Shown here: positions 47,154-60,795 of the stretch, piece by piece
How the letters are laid out: each line of letters begins with the position of its first letter
How positions within the stretch are numbered: position 1 is the first letter of the stretch
Assembly (NCBI GenBank): GCA_040954595.2
Contig: CM082588.2
Span: forward strand, 5,456,001 to 5,520,000
DNA: 64,000 nucleotides
Reading direction: 5' to 3'
From: Balanoglossus misakiensis
Taxonomy: Eukaryota > Hemichordata
Made by a program: the position numbers and the translations under genes
The notes under the pieces: generated by a model
Seen by the model: only the letters and a program-made list of their open reading frames with translations
Told to the model about the DNA's origin: nothing
Databases searched by the model: none

Positions 47154-50100
47154 GTAAGTGTATATGCAGTGTAGGTAGAATGATGTGTTGTGTATGTGTA
47201 AATTATCACTCGAATCCCAAGAAAATATTGAAACCGATTCAATAAAACTTCGCACTGAAGTGATTAACATTCTAAACATTCTCGTTACAACATATAAAAT
47301 TAGGTAGTGATGCCCACCAACCAAAGTGTACTCTATACCACTAAGTGAGAGTTCTCGTTTACTCTAATCCAAGTAAACGATTCGCCATTGTGTTTTTTAA
47401 GTTTTTATCACTCGCCTACTGGTTTTGTCAAACATTTGTCGGAATTAGGACGCTATAGGAATGAGGAATCCTTTGAAGACTCTGCGCTTCGTGAAATTGC
47501 CGGCCTAAAGAATGGCGACCGCAATTACGGGGATAGAAGCCATGTCTTTAGAGGGCTTGCTATCATCGTCTTCTTTTACGTTTTAATCAACATGAGCTGG
47601 AATCTACAACTTGAATCGAACCACTTCGTCGGTTGTGATAAACCTGATAAATATATAATGATGGTAACGTTTTATCCTGTTTACTTGATGTAAACAATGT
47701 CAATGGTCGTTAAACACATACAGGCTAGGTTGACATGTTGAGTACTGGGTATTTTAGCATGCCGTTTGGAGTAGAACAAGAAATGCCATTTGGTACATAG
47801 AACAAAAATGCTGAAAATAAAGCCAAACAATACAGCTAAAGTTCCTTTGAAGGAATTGCTAATCAGCTTATGACAACGATGGCAACCTATTCAGCACACA
47901 CATTCAAAAGCCGTCCACATAATGTTATCTAGACCCCTTGCTTCCCAAACATTGATATTCGCGAAGTCGATTTGAAGCGCTCGTGTGTTATCTCAAAAAT
48001 GTATACCCTGAACGCCGGGGGACGTTTCTATATACAGAGGAAGTAAAACTAGTTCAGCTGTGTCACCAATATTATCACAGAGAGTAGAATTTTCTCTGAA
48101 CATCAGTTTATATTCATTGAAAACGAATTGTTGCCAGTTCTTATTAAGATAAGTAGAAATTGATCTTCCCAGTGATATGGTGTACCACGAAACCATAGAA
48201 ACCACGGAAACCTCGAGATTGTATATCTGTTGAATTCGTTGGGGGTCAATAATGCTGATTCAAAACTTTAAATGTTCAGTATCATGATAAATAACATCAC
48301 AGTGTTGCGTTATGCATGTGTGTTGCTTTACTTGGAAATTGTTTTGTCATGATGGTACGCCCGTTTTGTAAAATACTGTTTATGTATTTCCTGTTGGTAA
48401 TTGCCTTTACAAAATCATGCGAATCTACTGATGAGTGTTTTAAGTGTAGTCTGCATGGATTGTGGTTTCGCGCGTACAATGGCTGTGTATTTGGCGCTGG
48501 CATCACATGCGGCGGTGAAGTCAGCCGGCTGTGACTAGTTCTAATAGTGTTCTGCACGACGCGTCCCTGTCATGTAAAAAACAATCAACAGACGAATTAG
48601 TCAGATCACGCACGTGCCACACAGACTCCCCAGGTTATTATCTCTGTGAACACAACACAGTTTCGCCCATAGTACACCTGGATTGGATTATTTCAACCGT
48701 AAATTAGTTTGCCCGAATAAAAAAAAATGTCGACAGGTAATGAACCGGCAATTCGAATTGTTCGCTATACCAGTACTAATTGAATTACCGTATGCTAACA
48801 TCTGAGTGGCCCAGCACTATTAACTCAACCAATTTAGCCAACTGATACGACAGTTAACCACTTTAAACGTGCCAATCACGTTGTAGATTAAAATCAAATT
48901 TTATTGACTTATCCCATAACATCAGCGGAATACGTAAAATCCGATAACACTTAAAAACCTAAATCCTTAGATTGGATAAACGTATTAAGTAACAATTATT
49001 TAATTAATACAATACACTAATTGTGTTTTATATATCTACCGACTTTAATAGCTGCAAAGCTGTTTGATAGTATAAAGCGGTTTTGCACATTTTAATCACG
49101 GATCATTTCTTAAATACTCCCAAAATGAAAATATAAAGAGGATAAAACCATGGGAAAATTGAAAAACAGCATCCTTTGGTATTTTATTGGAAATACCAAT
49201 TTTGTTTATTGCTTTGCAATTGGCAGGGTTTCCATCCGACCGATCCCCCCCCCACCCCAACCCCAAGCCCCGAAGGAAGTGGTATCGGTGTATCAGTAAC
49301 TACCCATCGTTCTAGAATTGCGCGATTTTTACTTCGCTACTGGATATTAATGGTTGTTTCAATCAGGAAGAAAGGGGGATCGGCGCATCATTTTCTCTCG
49401 GCCCCGGGGAACAATGCATCTCATTCGCCTTGACCAGCTGCCGACAAGAGCAGTCATTTTACATAAATGCCCAGCACGCTTCTATGGCCTACGTAAATGC
49501 ATGAGAAGGCGCTCGTTCACCTTAACTCGCCTTCTGCGTTAGGTAAATACACTTTTTTTTCTGGCAAGGAAATCTTGTTAAAAAGTGCAAATATAAACCA
49601 GGACATTCTGCTGCCTGTTCAAGTCTCATGTCGCTGGAAACGCTCAGACGTTTTAAGAAATGGCCATTTTTCGGCTGACTCGCTGGTCGTTGAGGGCGCG
49701 CGGTACCATTTCACACCCACATCTTAATGACGTAGTACAAATCCCCAAAGGTCCGAGTTAACGCAAGTATATGGTTAAACAAATTAAACACTGAATAATG
49801 ATTTCCCCGAGTGACTATAAGCAAATTAATGAAGGCGTGTCGCTGTGAGTGTCATTCGGGGCAAAAAACAAATCTCTATATCTCTTTCATAGCCCCTCGA
49901 CCCGTACAATAAAGTTTGTGAAGATTGTTATATAAGTATTCCAACACTATATTTCATATTCTACGAACAGTCTTGCATTTCTAGGGTTGATTTTCATTTT
50001 TGTGAATGCGCCTGGCTGTTTGTCGCCCCCACTCCGTGGAGACTCGCAAAGTCTCCAGCCTCGCGTCTCCCTCTCTCCGGGTAATTGGCTGTATGCACGC

Positions 50101-50305
50101 ACTTCATCCCAATCGTCGCAGTTCCCCCAATAAAAACACACCCAGTCTCGCGAACGCGGATTAACATCACCCGGATGCAACCAAGCGCACCTTCTAACCG
50201 GAGCACCGCTTTGTCGCCATCTTGCAGTCGGTGTGGCGGCTGTGATCAGGGACTGAGAAAGCAAGAGCACGGATGATATTATAGACTGCATCTCAAAGAA
50301 ACAAA
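47154..50305. other. Region between the two GPCR first exons
   Basis: No second TM7 exon is clearly present. A frame at 48316-48534 may encode a small secreted Cys-rich peptide (separate entry). A stretch near 49432-49520 has slight similarity to the TM7 exon and is discussed as a finding. A poly-C tract lies near 49248. The segment just before 50306 should contain the copy B promoter. Confidence 0.4.
48349..48534 (+). CDS. Possible small secreted cysteine-rich peptide
   Basis: The frame opens at 48316, but the ATGs at 48349 and 48352 put the hydrophobic stretch near the N terminus. From 48349 it is 61 residues: a basic start (MMVRPFCK), a hydrophobic signal-like core (ILFMYFLLVIAF), then a short mature part with cysteines spaced C-x5-C-x2-C-x12-C-x7-C, ending GGEVSRL. 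No family is recognised. The odd number of mature cysteines and the short length mean chance is a real alternative. There is no splice or expression evidence. It lies between GPCR exons A and B, within the intron if A splices to 60796. Confidence 0.2.
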   Translation: MMVRPFCKILFMYFLLVIAFTKSCESTDECFKCSLHGLWFRAYNGCVFGAGITCGGEVSRL

Positions 50306-51142
50306 ATGGCACCTTTAAGTAACGAGTCGGGTAACTTCTCGGTGAATCTGGTGCAGGAACTGGAGGCGGGTCTGCCGATGAACATGGTGATACAGATCTT
50401 GCTTATACTGATTGTCGGGCTCATCGCTAACATCACCGGATTGGCCCTCTTGGTGCGCTACTCCCTGCCGACGTCTTTCATGCCACTGTTTTTGGTGAAA
50501 GTATTGGCTTGGGTGGACACGCTGTCTTTGGTTAGCTTCATCGTCAGAACGGCCGTTAGCCCCGCACTGAACGCGATGGGACCGTCTGTCTTGTGCAATA
50601 CAAACGGTTTCACCAACGGACTGTTTCCGTACGCGTCGGGGTTTATCGCGACCCTGATGTCGATTGAGCGGTGCATAGCCCTGACAAAGCCAATGTACTA
50701 CCAGACCTACGTCACCAAAAAGGCGACAATATTAATGCTGGTCCTGGCGATGGTTCTGGCCGTCTTCATTAACGGACTGCCCTTAATTGGGATCGGCTCC
50801 TTCTACGAAGTCGCCGACGGCGAGGTGAAGTGCAAATATGCTTGGTTTCCAAATTCCAGCAGCGGTGATTTGGTCCATTTCGTTGCGTACTTGTTCTGGG
50901 GCATCGCCATGGTGGTCATCACCGTGTGCTGCAACATCGCAGTGATTCGGGAACTGCACGACATGAAGAACCGAGTTTTCGCACTCGGAGAGGGCGATTC
51001 TCTGAACAGTCAAAGTTGCAGCAACGCAGGTGGAACGCGTCATCACCGACAGTTAAAGAGCAACAATTCCCGCCAAGTCAGGTTTGCCAAAATGATGATT
51101 GTAATAGCGGTAATCTTCACTGTATGCTGGCTACCGTGGATG
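50306..51142 (+). CDS. Rhodopsin-family GPCR, TM1-TM6 exon, copy B
   Basis: One exon of 279 codons, ATG in a good context (AAAATGG), ends at the same donor as copy A (GTGGATG|GTAAGT). Joined to 60796-61021 and 61621-61736 it gives a 392-residue, seven-helix receptor. Motifs match copy A: ERC after TM3, CWLP in TM6, and a basic Ser/Asn-rich third intracellular loop. The first 160 bases or so differ clearly from copy A. From 50469 to about 51160 the two are nearly identical even at synonymous sites, except for one 33-base block at 50576-50608 next to the TM3 cysteine. Family assignment (prostanoid-receptor-like) is by motif only. The intron to TM7 is 9.65 kb. Confidence 0.88.
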
Positions 51143-52230
51143 GTAAGTGTATACGCAATGTATATGCCCATCAGACGTGTAAAGTATCGTCTAAATCCCA
51201 AACATTTCAGATATGCATTAAATTTAGGATCGTGGCAACGGTTAATAATCTCCTTGACGTAGTTTATTTTAGAGTGTTTGTTGCCTGAACATACATATTT
51301 CTCTGTATGTTCTTGAAAGACGAATGGACGACATATGATTTTTCTGCTGATATACTTTACTATGTCGCCTTGCTTTCGGCTGAATTTATATATCGGCGGT
51401 GTTCCGAGAACAAAAACACTCTTCATTCAAACTCTACCCGCTCTGTAAATGCACACGGAAACATTGAAAAGCTTTCAGCATATGTAATTTGGGTCCATTG
51501 ATGTCCTTGTGTTGGTATTCTCCAAAAGAGGCAATTGTTCGCTTGACTTTCCTAAAACACGTCACTCTGACTTTGATGGGGGTACGTACCGCTTGCAATT
51601 TGCACTGTTTTGTTGAGACCTATAGGAATAATATCAACAGCGTTTGAGGAGAGTATCGCGGAACGGCCATGATTACCCGGCAAAAGCTGTGTCTCAGGCT
51701 GATACAGCCATCATGTCAATTTAATTGGATTGGATTTTGAGATGGCAGGTGATAGCACGCATTTACTAGAATGGTTCACGACCATTGCTGAAATGAAAAG
51801 CGATTTATAGCACATGTAACAGGCAATTATTTTTCGACACGTCGAGGCCGGTGAGATGCCAATGAGAGTTGGGGGTGAACATCTGCAGTGAAGGAACATT
51901 AACTGTAACTCTACGACCATGACAGATGATGACTCATTTGAAAGGTCTTGTAAGTAGGATTGGGAATATTTACTCAGGATGCGACAGATTGGATCTATTT
52001 TGACATAAACGGTAACCCTGAAAGTCAGAGTGTTTTCATCAAAGGACAGATCATGTCACCAATCATCGTTTTACAGTCGATGGTACTTAACTAATGATCA
52101 CAATGATGAAAATCGACTCTCGTACAGTTACCTCGTTTCTGGGGACAAATGCGTGGTTTCTTGCACCTTTCCTCCCTCCATACTTGTCGATTTCTGCGTT
52201 AATACATCGATTCAAGCAATGATCAGAAGC

Positions 52231-52549
52231 ATGTGCCCCACTGCAGTCAGTGATCTTGATTCCAGGGAATTGGGAATTCATTATTGAACGTGAAAATCCC
52301 CTGCCGGTAAGGTGTTGTACATGACACCGCCAAGAAAAGACCAACCGCGCAGTCGGTACACTCATTAAGTCTCCTGCCCTTCACTTTGTACACCAGCTGC
52401 ATGTGCCCCACTGCAGTCAGTGATCTTGATTTCAGGGAATTGGGAATTCACTATTGAACGTGAAAATCCCCTGCCGGTAAGGTGTTGTCCATGACACCGG
52501 CCAAGAAAAGACCAACGGTCTCCTGCCCTTCACTTTGTACACCAGCTGC
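52231..52549. repeat. 170-bp tandem direct repeat, two units
   Basis: Unit 1 (52231-52400) and unit 2 (52401-52549) both start ATGTGCCCCACTGCAGTCAG and end TTTGTACACCAGCTGC. They are nearly identical. The main difference is about 22 bases in unit 1 (after GACCAAC, around 52350-52370) that are missing from unit 2. High similarity means a recent duplication. No coding function is seen. Confidence 0.9.
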
Positions 52550-53916
52550 AAATTCGTAGTCTTTAAATGATTACCGCCAATCATTTACCCATGGAGTCAC
52601 AAGGCGCCTAAAACAAGATAGATGTACTAATGTCTGGTTCTGTGATTAATCGCCGGTTAAAGGGTCGTTGGTGGCCTGTACTGGCTCGGTGGTCGATCGT
52701 TGTGAAAATAGGTGTACACGGCGAGGGCAGAAAGTCGGGTCGCGATCGTTCGAAATATCAAAATGATTGCATGGATACGCTCTCCTTTGCTTCTGTGAAT
52801 GGCCTTAGGCTAGTTTATGTGACGCAGTTGTGAGTACCTGTGCCCCGGTGGAGTTCCTTTGATAGAAGCCTTAATTCGCTCGCGCGTGAAGGGTTCATTC
52901 ACGAGCTTGACATTAAAATTGTGGAGACGTATTAACCTGAAAATTACAGTAACTTCAATTACATGTTGCCGTTCTGGCTGCAAAGTTGAACTGAAAATGC
53001 TATTGCTTTTAAAGGGCAGAGTGTCGGACCATGATAGTTATATGTTTTTTTGTTCGATAAACGTACCCAGTTTCCGATCAAGAGGTATATAAGTCAAATC
53101 AAATTTAGCATCGCTCAAAGTTAGTTTTTTATTCAATAAAAATAATAATGAGGGTCTTTAATCTAACATTTATGCACTTTTCCATTGAAAGATCAATTTC
53201 AAAATTTCCCTTTGACTACCATGGGTTTTTTTCAAAGGAATTTCGTAATTTATGTTTGGGCTGACATTGATAATGAGTATTTCCATACAAAAATCCGATT
53301 TTATCTTCGTTTTCGAAAATTGAGATTTCTATGTCGTTGTGCTAAGCTCATTAAAATTGTAAAGTTCGGATACTAAGCTTTGTTAAAATAAATGGTCTGT
53401 GGGCGATTCATGTTGTCTTTGAGAAATACGACGTCCAGGTCTTTGTAAAAATAAATAATGCAGGTAATCATGCAGAGAACTTGAAATGAACTCACTTAAG
53501 AATTCGGTCTGTCGTCATCTCATCAGGAGTCTAATGAACCTTGTTATGAATAACAGCTGAGTCTCATCAAGAATTTGATATCAAACATGAAACGAAGCGC
53601 TGCTAAAAAGTACGGATTCGTTCCATTAGCCGCATTTGCAGAAGTTAATTAATCAATTATGAAATCTGTTCTTTTACCTCCGTAATGATAGTTTTACGCT
53701 GATCAGAGATTCTTCTTATATGTTGACCGCCATTCCAGCAATCGTGCCTTAATAGGATTGAAAATACAATTATATTACTTTTGTAACTATACTCCCGATG
53801 TCCAATGCATCTGACGTCACATGTAGATTCCGAATGAATTAATGGTCGAGTCAATGTTTAACGATAACTCATTTGTATTACTTGGCATTTTGTGAACACT
53901 GCTAATCACAACTAAT

Positions 53917-53917
53917 A

Positions 53918-54004
<87 letters not shown>

Positions 54005-54016
54005 GTGACGATGATG
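53917..54016. repeat. (GAT)n microsatellite
   Basis: About 30 GAT/ATG units. The poly-Ser frame on the minus strand (53817-54167) is produced by this array and is not a gene. Confidence 0.95.
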
Positions 54017-57000
54017 TACCTTGTATAACCAAGCCAGAAAAAAATACGAATGCAGTTATTATTTTCATATAAGTAATCGAAAACGAAATATTATATACAA
54101 GCTTAATGTAGACCAGAGCCGATGTTTGCTTGGTTTGCAGCGCCAGTGAGTAAACCTTTGAATACATTCGCTTGCTTAAGGTTCAGAAAGGGCAGTTCGA
54201 CGTCATTTATTTCTTCAATTGCCTCTTCACTTTAACAGTTTCAATAAAACATCGTTTATAGTTACTCTAATGTGGTACACACCACTCGTCGAGATGAAAC
54301 TTGTTTGCTGCGCCGGGATATAGTAAAGCTGCAATTACAGATCTTGCCTGTAGTGTATTGGCTCTGAGTCCACAGATTCGATTGCGCCTTGCTAGTGCCT
54401 GCAAATGATGACTTGAATGCGTCACAGACACATAGCCAACACTCTTTGTAGCCATTGCATGCGCTATACAATGGCGATAATAATAAGAATAATTAAGGTA
54501 ATATATATTCGAAGAACTGATATGATGACGATTTTAAAGCAAATTGCCAACGACGTTAAATGAACCAAGCTTTGATACAATTGCACTCTAATTTAACTCA
54601 TTTTCTATAGCATCGACAAAAATCGATGCATGTTTCTTCAGAAGAAAAAAAATCGTTTTAAATCTTGTTTGCTCAATATGTTTCCAATTCACGTCAATTT
54701 CCATTCATATTAGGTGAAGATTTGTAAATTGGAAGATGATTGTTATCAGACACTAATAGAGTTTCTGTAATACTTTTAGGGACCCCAGACGTTAAGACAT
54801 GCTAAATCTGATTTTAGATGTTAACACGAGTCAAAATCATCGCAAGCAACCATATGCAGGTCCTCAGCAACCAGCGCAATATTAATTGCTCTGACCACAA
54901 ATAAAATAGTGGTGATACATTTGGTCATGAAATAAATCAACTTAAACACGCATATTCCTAGAAACCGTCACCCTTCCCTTCCCTTAGCAACCAATGTACA
55001 TTCAGTATTGTGGCAAAACAACACCACACATATATAGGCAACGTTAACGAGCATAACAATGCGAATGCTTCGAGGACTAGAAGACAAAATTGAAGTCGTT
55101 CGAACACACAACTGAAGAAAAAATAGCCAAGAATTGCAGTTTATGACCTTTAATAATTCATTATTTGCCCAACTAATGAGGTATATTTTCCAAAAGCTTT
55201 ACAATTTCAGATCATCCATACAACTCGAAACAATCAGCTGTTCCGTCTAATGGATTATATATTTAGTTCCAAGGCATCGTTTGTTGGTTTGTTTCGTGAC
55301 CTATGATATTTTCTCCTACGTGTGTCCACGCTCTCTGGGAAAAGTTTTCCTCGTTGCTGAATGTTTCAATAAAATGTCTCAGTCTGCGTTTGGCCTGTAA
55401 ACGTGGATATCAGATGGAATGGCTCTCAGTGTAGAATTGAAACACATATTTTGGTTCTGTATATATGTATAGGTGTCAAGTATGTTTTCCATGTTGTGTG
55501 CCTTACAGCTTTGCAAATAACGAGGTCATGATGTGTTGTTTCGTGCGGAGAAATGGAAATTGAGTAAAATAAATCGGATACAGTACTTTTTCGATCCAAA
55601 CTATTCCAGATTACAAAGAATTATGGGGAGGGGATCACATATTAGCATGCTCTCAGCTTAGTGAAGGCAAGTTCGTAAACATTTCGATCACAATTATCTA
55701 TAATACGCGTAGCGCCCTAAAGCGAGAGGTTCTGGATCAGGATGACAATTTGTTATTATATCCACTATTTCAAGGGCATAATCTACTTTACAGAAAAGAA
55801 TATGGCGTATTTGCTGACACAATTCAAGGGAAATTGAAAGAACATGGTTTGACTTATAAGACAGCGAGCCCAAACCGCTGTTCTGAGCCACACTGCATTC
55901 TGAACAATCAAACTTGCATTTAATACTATAAACCCCGAAACTCGCAGAATTCGTGACATAGCTATAGGTAGGCTATTGTACGTGTTTTCATCGGCATATA
56001 ACTCTAAACTACAATGTGTTTACGATGGCAGAGTTTCCAATAGACAAACCCAACATTTTTCCCCCGCGGTCAAATCGTGACATGGAAACATTTATGCTTG
56101 TACATTTGTGATAGATGGGTAGGATGAATGCAGGGACTGCAATACTCAGTTTGCTACTTTCGTTGTTGCATTTGAAAACATCCACAAAATGCAAATCGTG
56201 TCGCCAGTGTGATCCTTTGTTATTCAAATTTTCAGAAATGTGGTTGTACGAGGGTCAAACCTAAAAATAGATCTGAACACCGTTTTCAAAACACGAGCGC
56301 TTCATTAACGTCTTACAAATATATAAGTGAAAGCGCTGATCTGATTTCCTAATTGGAACACCCTCCTTGGCATACAAGTGATGTGTTATTACCGAGAGGG
56401 TGATATTTATATTAGCCTGCTTAGATTGAATGACGTTAATGGTTTGTATTACCCCCAGGGACAAACCCTAGTTGCACCCTATGTAGAACGCAAACGCCTT
56501 AATTGTACATTCAGATTACTCGGGGTGCTTCTCAGAATTGCTTGTGAACTGATGGCTTAGATGCGAGTGTCCGTGTCTTACACGCCATTACTGATGTTAT
56601 GGGAGAACTATTTGAATTCAACTATCAAAGCCATGCACCCCCTCATAGAAAATGAGGTGACACTCAGAATATTGTCACGTGTTGGTAGACGGATCAGTCT
56701 GCACGCACGTACGCTTCCAAAACATGTAGTTGATGAGTCAATGTTTCCACATCTATATCGAAACCTTTTCAATGAAATGAGATCGAACATCAACAGAAGG
56801 AGACCAACTACCTGTTTAGTCTCTAGCACCCCGTCTTCGAAGATCTCGCCATGAGCGAAAATCATCTACAAAAAAATGCGAAAGTAAACGATGTTCGCCG
56901 GTGTACAGGTATCGCGCATCATCGCTCTTTAATTCCGAGAGCCGATATTGCTCCCCGGTGACTTAAATCTTTCACGAGTCTTTTCGTAAATGTCATGACG

Positions 57001-60000
57001 TGCACAAATAAATCTCTTTACAGGTTTCCTTCTGGTGAAAATCACGTGTGTTTACAGTTAACGTGTCTTTGTCGAGTATGCGAGAGTTCGGCAATTAGTA
57101 TGGAAAGGTCAAAAGTAGGCGAATCTCTGCGGCGATATTGAAATATGATGTTTCTTGATTTCACTTTGCTCACAATACCACATGAAATATTTCGATCATG
57201 ATCAGGGGCCTCTTGAATATCCATAGCTGCAACTTTTTGGCCATTTTTCAGTATTTTCATGATTGTATTCTATTTCAACTACAATGTCGTGTTCTAGCAT
57301 AAAGAAATAGCCGGTATTTTTCTAGAAAGCATGTGTGTGTACTAACTATTGCCGCTTTTATACAAATGTCCAGACTCATATGCAAAGAAGTATACCTGTT
57401 GAACGCAACAAGATTTTGGTGACAAGCTTAGTGTTGGTCCTTTTATCGTCACGGTGCTTCAGGAATACTTTATACGTCAAAACTGCCGCGGACGATACAC
57501 AAGTAACAAAAACTACTAAAATAGTCAATTTTACACCGATGGAGGTATGGATTATATTGATTGAAAAGAGATAATGATGCCTGATCTATTTCGGGCTGCT
57601 TTTGTCAGTATTGCATCCCTATTTGTACCTATCACAACCGGAAAATATTGACGCTCTAAATGGCTGCATGAATGGAACAGGAATTCGTCAAATGGCACAT
57701 CGTGCGTAATGCCATGCTGTTTACAGCTTCCCCTGTGCCATCTCTTAACACGTTTCCCTCGGGCAAAGCTCATGTATGTTTTTGCCTTAGATGTATGCGC
57801 GAATACGGCGGTGAACATCTAAAGATCAAATTTCCGCTTATCGGTATGGGGTGTGGCGAGAAATCAATTGGCATATGCATGCACACAGCATATAACTTGA
57901 CGTGGTGCATAAAGGTAAATGCTATGATTCGTCAAAATCACTATCGTTAATATGCACGGCTGTCGACAGTGAGGTAATTGTATAGTAGTTACTATAAACA
58001 CATTAAACTTGAAAGGCAAAAAAGTGTTCTGGAAACTACTAGTAACTGAATGTGTTTTTTTCTAGCTCTGTTTTGTCGTCAATTTGTTGTTTTTCAGGAA
58101 TGGGACCCACTAGTATGTCTCTATGACTTTTGCGAAAAGATAACAGAATAAACTGCGTCAATTCTTTATATATTCGGGTGCGTGCTCGTCCCTTTGATGT
58201 CGGTCAAATTACCTCTGACGTTTCCTAGTGACATTGCTGTAGAACCCATTAATCGGGCATGTAAAAATTGCAGAGGGTTAATAAATAAATGTAGTTATAT
58301 GGCCTTCTGATGTACCTCTTTTAATGTTAGTTTTTCTGGCCGGGGTTATAGGCGTTTGGGGGCTCGAAAACTAATCACCGAGGACGATTCCTTCTAATCG
58401 TATCTCTTGGTCCACGTGATTTTGTGAGAGGCCACGCGTTGGTAATATGCTGTACATTTATGGGTTCATCGTCCGCTATCACGGCGTTTTGGTTATCGAC
58501 ATAATCGTTTGCCTTGATATTCACGCAAATTAAACACTGTAATTTCGTGTGAACACCCCGGATGGGGTTTTTGCCCACTTAGGCTGACTTGTTCGGATTG
58601 GTTTCCTAGGATACATGTACCTGTCAAGTAAAATAAACTGTATGAAAGTAGAACAACTTCCACCTGCTATACGCTTCGGCCATTTAGTCTGATCCACGTT
58701 TGCTAAAGCAAGGGTATAATCAAGGGGGATTCAACATTATGTCGTTCTCGTTGCACGTTAGAACACCTGCTCATTGTTTTGGAGTTTTGCTCATTCACTT
58801 GGAAGTGATAATGCCGTGGGTCATGTGGCCAGATCACGTGATTGATATTAACGAATCGATGGTCAGTACATTCCTTCTGTGCAACTCAAGCCGTGTTCAC
58901 AGTAGATGGCTCTGCCACCATAGAAGTTGTTGTAATACAACTGTCGTGCAAAGCCCTTCAATCACATCATCGACTACCCGGATCACTGTGAAATATTGAG
59001 CATGTATCATGTAAGATGATGACACGTGATCATAAGCAATTATTTTAATGGAACCTGAAGTAGCGGTAATTGTTGTTATTGAGGAAGTAAGATTGTTGCA
59101 TCGAGACGGGATTGTGTGTCATGTAATGTGATTCTCGGAACGTTTTATGTGCCCCCAAACTCTGCGACACAGTCTCTACAATTTGATATTTGAGTATCAA
59201 ATGGCGAGCTTTCTATCATAATACAGAGTTTGTACTTTACGAATTGTAGTCTGCTGAAGGTTTCAATGCACGCCATGTTACGCGCATGATGCATCGGTAA
59301 TATGACACCGTAACCGAGCCATCAGCTATTGGCAATCACTGTAGAGCAAATTACCAGGTGCATGAAACAAGTACAAAAATTGACATTTGCAATATGGTCA
59401 TCTTGAAACGCTCTTAATGTGTGTTAAGTGGTGGTGGTACCAGGTGTCCGCAAAGGATTACATATACTAATCTCTGACTTGTATGTGGAACAGATTTACC
59501 AGTTCAATTGATAAAGATTACAAAAATATAAGTCTCCTTCGCCAGGCGCAAGACTCGAATCTTAATTCATTCAGCAACAGCAAACGTTGTAAGAACCAAT
59601 GCTGCCCTGACAATAGCTGTAAGGCGACTCAATGTAAGAAGTCAATGTAAAGGGGCATTTATCTATTTCGCTGTAGAATCTAACGGTTGAGTAATACTCC
59701 AACTCTATTTGCCACTTACGTCTCCTTTTAATCCCTATACTTATGGCAGGTGGCATTATACTGTCGATAACCCATCAGCTTATGATGTACAATGTATTCA
59801 CTTCTCAACTCCTGGGATACACTTGTGTGTTCACTTTTGTATGTCACGTAGGCCTACCTTATTAACACACAAAGGTAGTGGGGCAGGGATTGCCAGAAAG
59901 ATTAGTTAGAACGTGTACGTGCGATGGCAGACGTCGCTTCGATATTGTCCCTTTATTTGCATAAATTAAGCTAATTGCAACGTGCGCATATGTACGTCAT

Positions 60001-60062
60001 GATTATTTAGCAGCTTTTAATAAACATGATAACATGTGTCTGCTGTCCATAATTGGGCAGGG

Positions 60063-60099
60063 AGACAAACAAACAAACAGACGGACAGACAGACAGACA
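60063..60099. repeat. (CAAA)n/(CAGA)n simple repeat
   Basis: Short run of CAAA followed by CAGA tetranucleotides inside the GPCR intron region. It is similar in composition to the array in the cadherin intron at 20366-20397. Confidence 0.85.
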
Positions 60100-60795
60100 T
60101 GGACGGAGGTGAGCTTATTGTCAGTCAGTGTAGGCAGTAGTCGGTACATGCACTGTGGGGCTTGTGCGTGACGGGACCAATCTGTTCCTGGAAACAGGCA
60201 ATAACTTCGACTCCCACGCACAGCATGTGTACCACCATCGTAAGACATATTACGGCCTATTGAGTTGTGTGCGTAGTTGAACATGTCTGAACCTTACGAC
60301 CTGCGGGAACTAATATAGGCTGTATAATGATACAACCACAGTAACCTCGATAAGAAAATTGTAATTTACGACGAAGAAGTCTCAAGCGGATTTTTCCGCA
60401 TTCCCTTGGCAGGTCAGCGAAAATGGTTGCGACCTTGTTTGATTGAAAACGAGCCGTAGAACATTTGCTTATATAGCTTGGTATGGTTGGTTTCTGAGTC
60501 GTGGGCGGCAGTGCAACACATTAAATGCTGTAGTTATAAATTTGCACGATATTTGAAAAATACCAGACTATGGAAAACGTATATTTCTCTCGGGTGTATG
60601 AGTAAAACCGAACGGCTATTTCTGAGCTTTTCTATGAACGTATAGCTATTCTAATTGACACCTAGGCCTACAGCAGCGTTGGTTATGGGAGAGTCTGTCA
60701 TGATGATGTTATTTTAAAGGCAATGGCTTGCCCCGGGCTCCACAAACGAAGGACATGCTAAAGCGTGTGTTTTTTTCTTCTTCATTATTTTTCAG

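Larger units (their letters stand above)
51143..60795. other. Long GPCR intron region
   Basis: This is the putative intron between GPCR exon B and the TM7 exon. It holds a 170-bp direct repeat (52231-52549), a GAT microsatellite (53917-54016) and CAGA units at 60063-60099. There is also a small hairpin near 54611-54629 (GCATCGA / TCGATGC). No other coding exon is recognised. Frames at 56561-56865 on both strands and at 57672-57950 lack domains. Confidence 0.45.

Noticed and set aside
53817-54167. Minus-strand frame with a long poly-Ser run
   Set aside because: Produced by the GAT array. No domain and no splice support.
56561-56865. Overlapping frames on both strands; the minus-strand start MIFAHGEIFEDG ends at a donor-like CAG|GTAGTT
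   Set aside because: No partner exon could be found and there is no homology, so it is not called.
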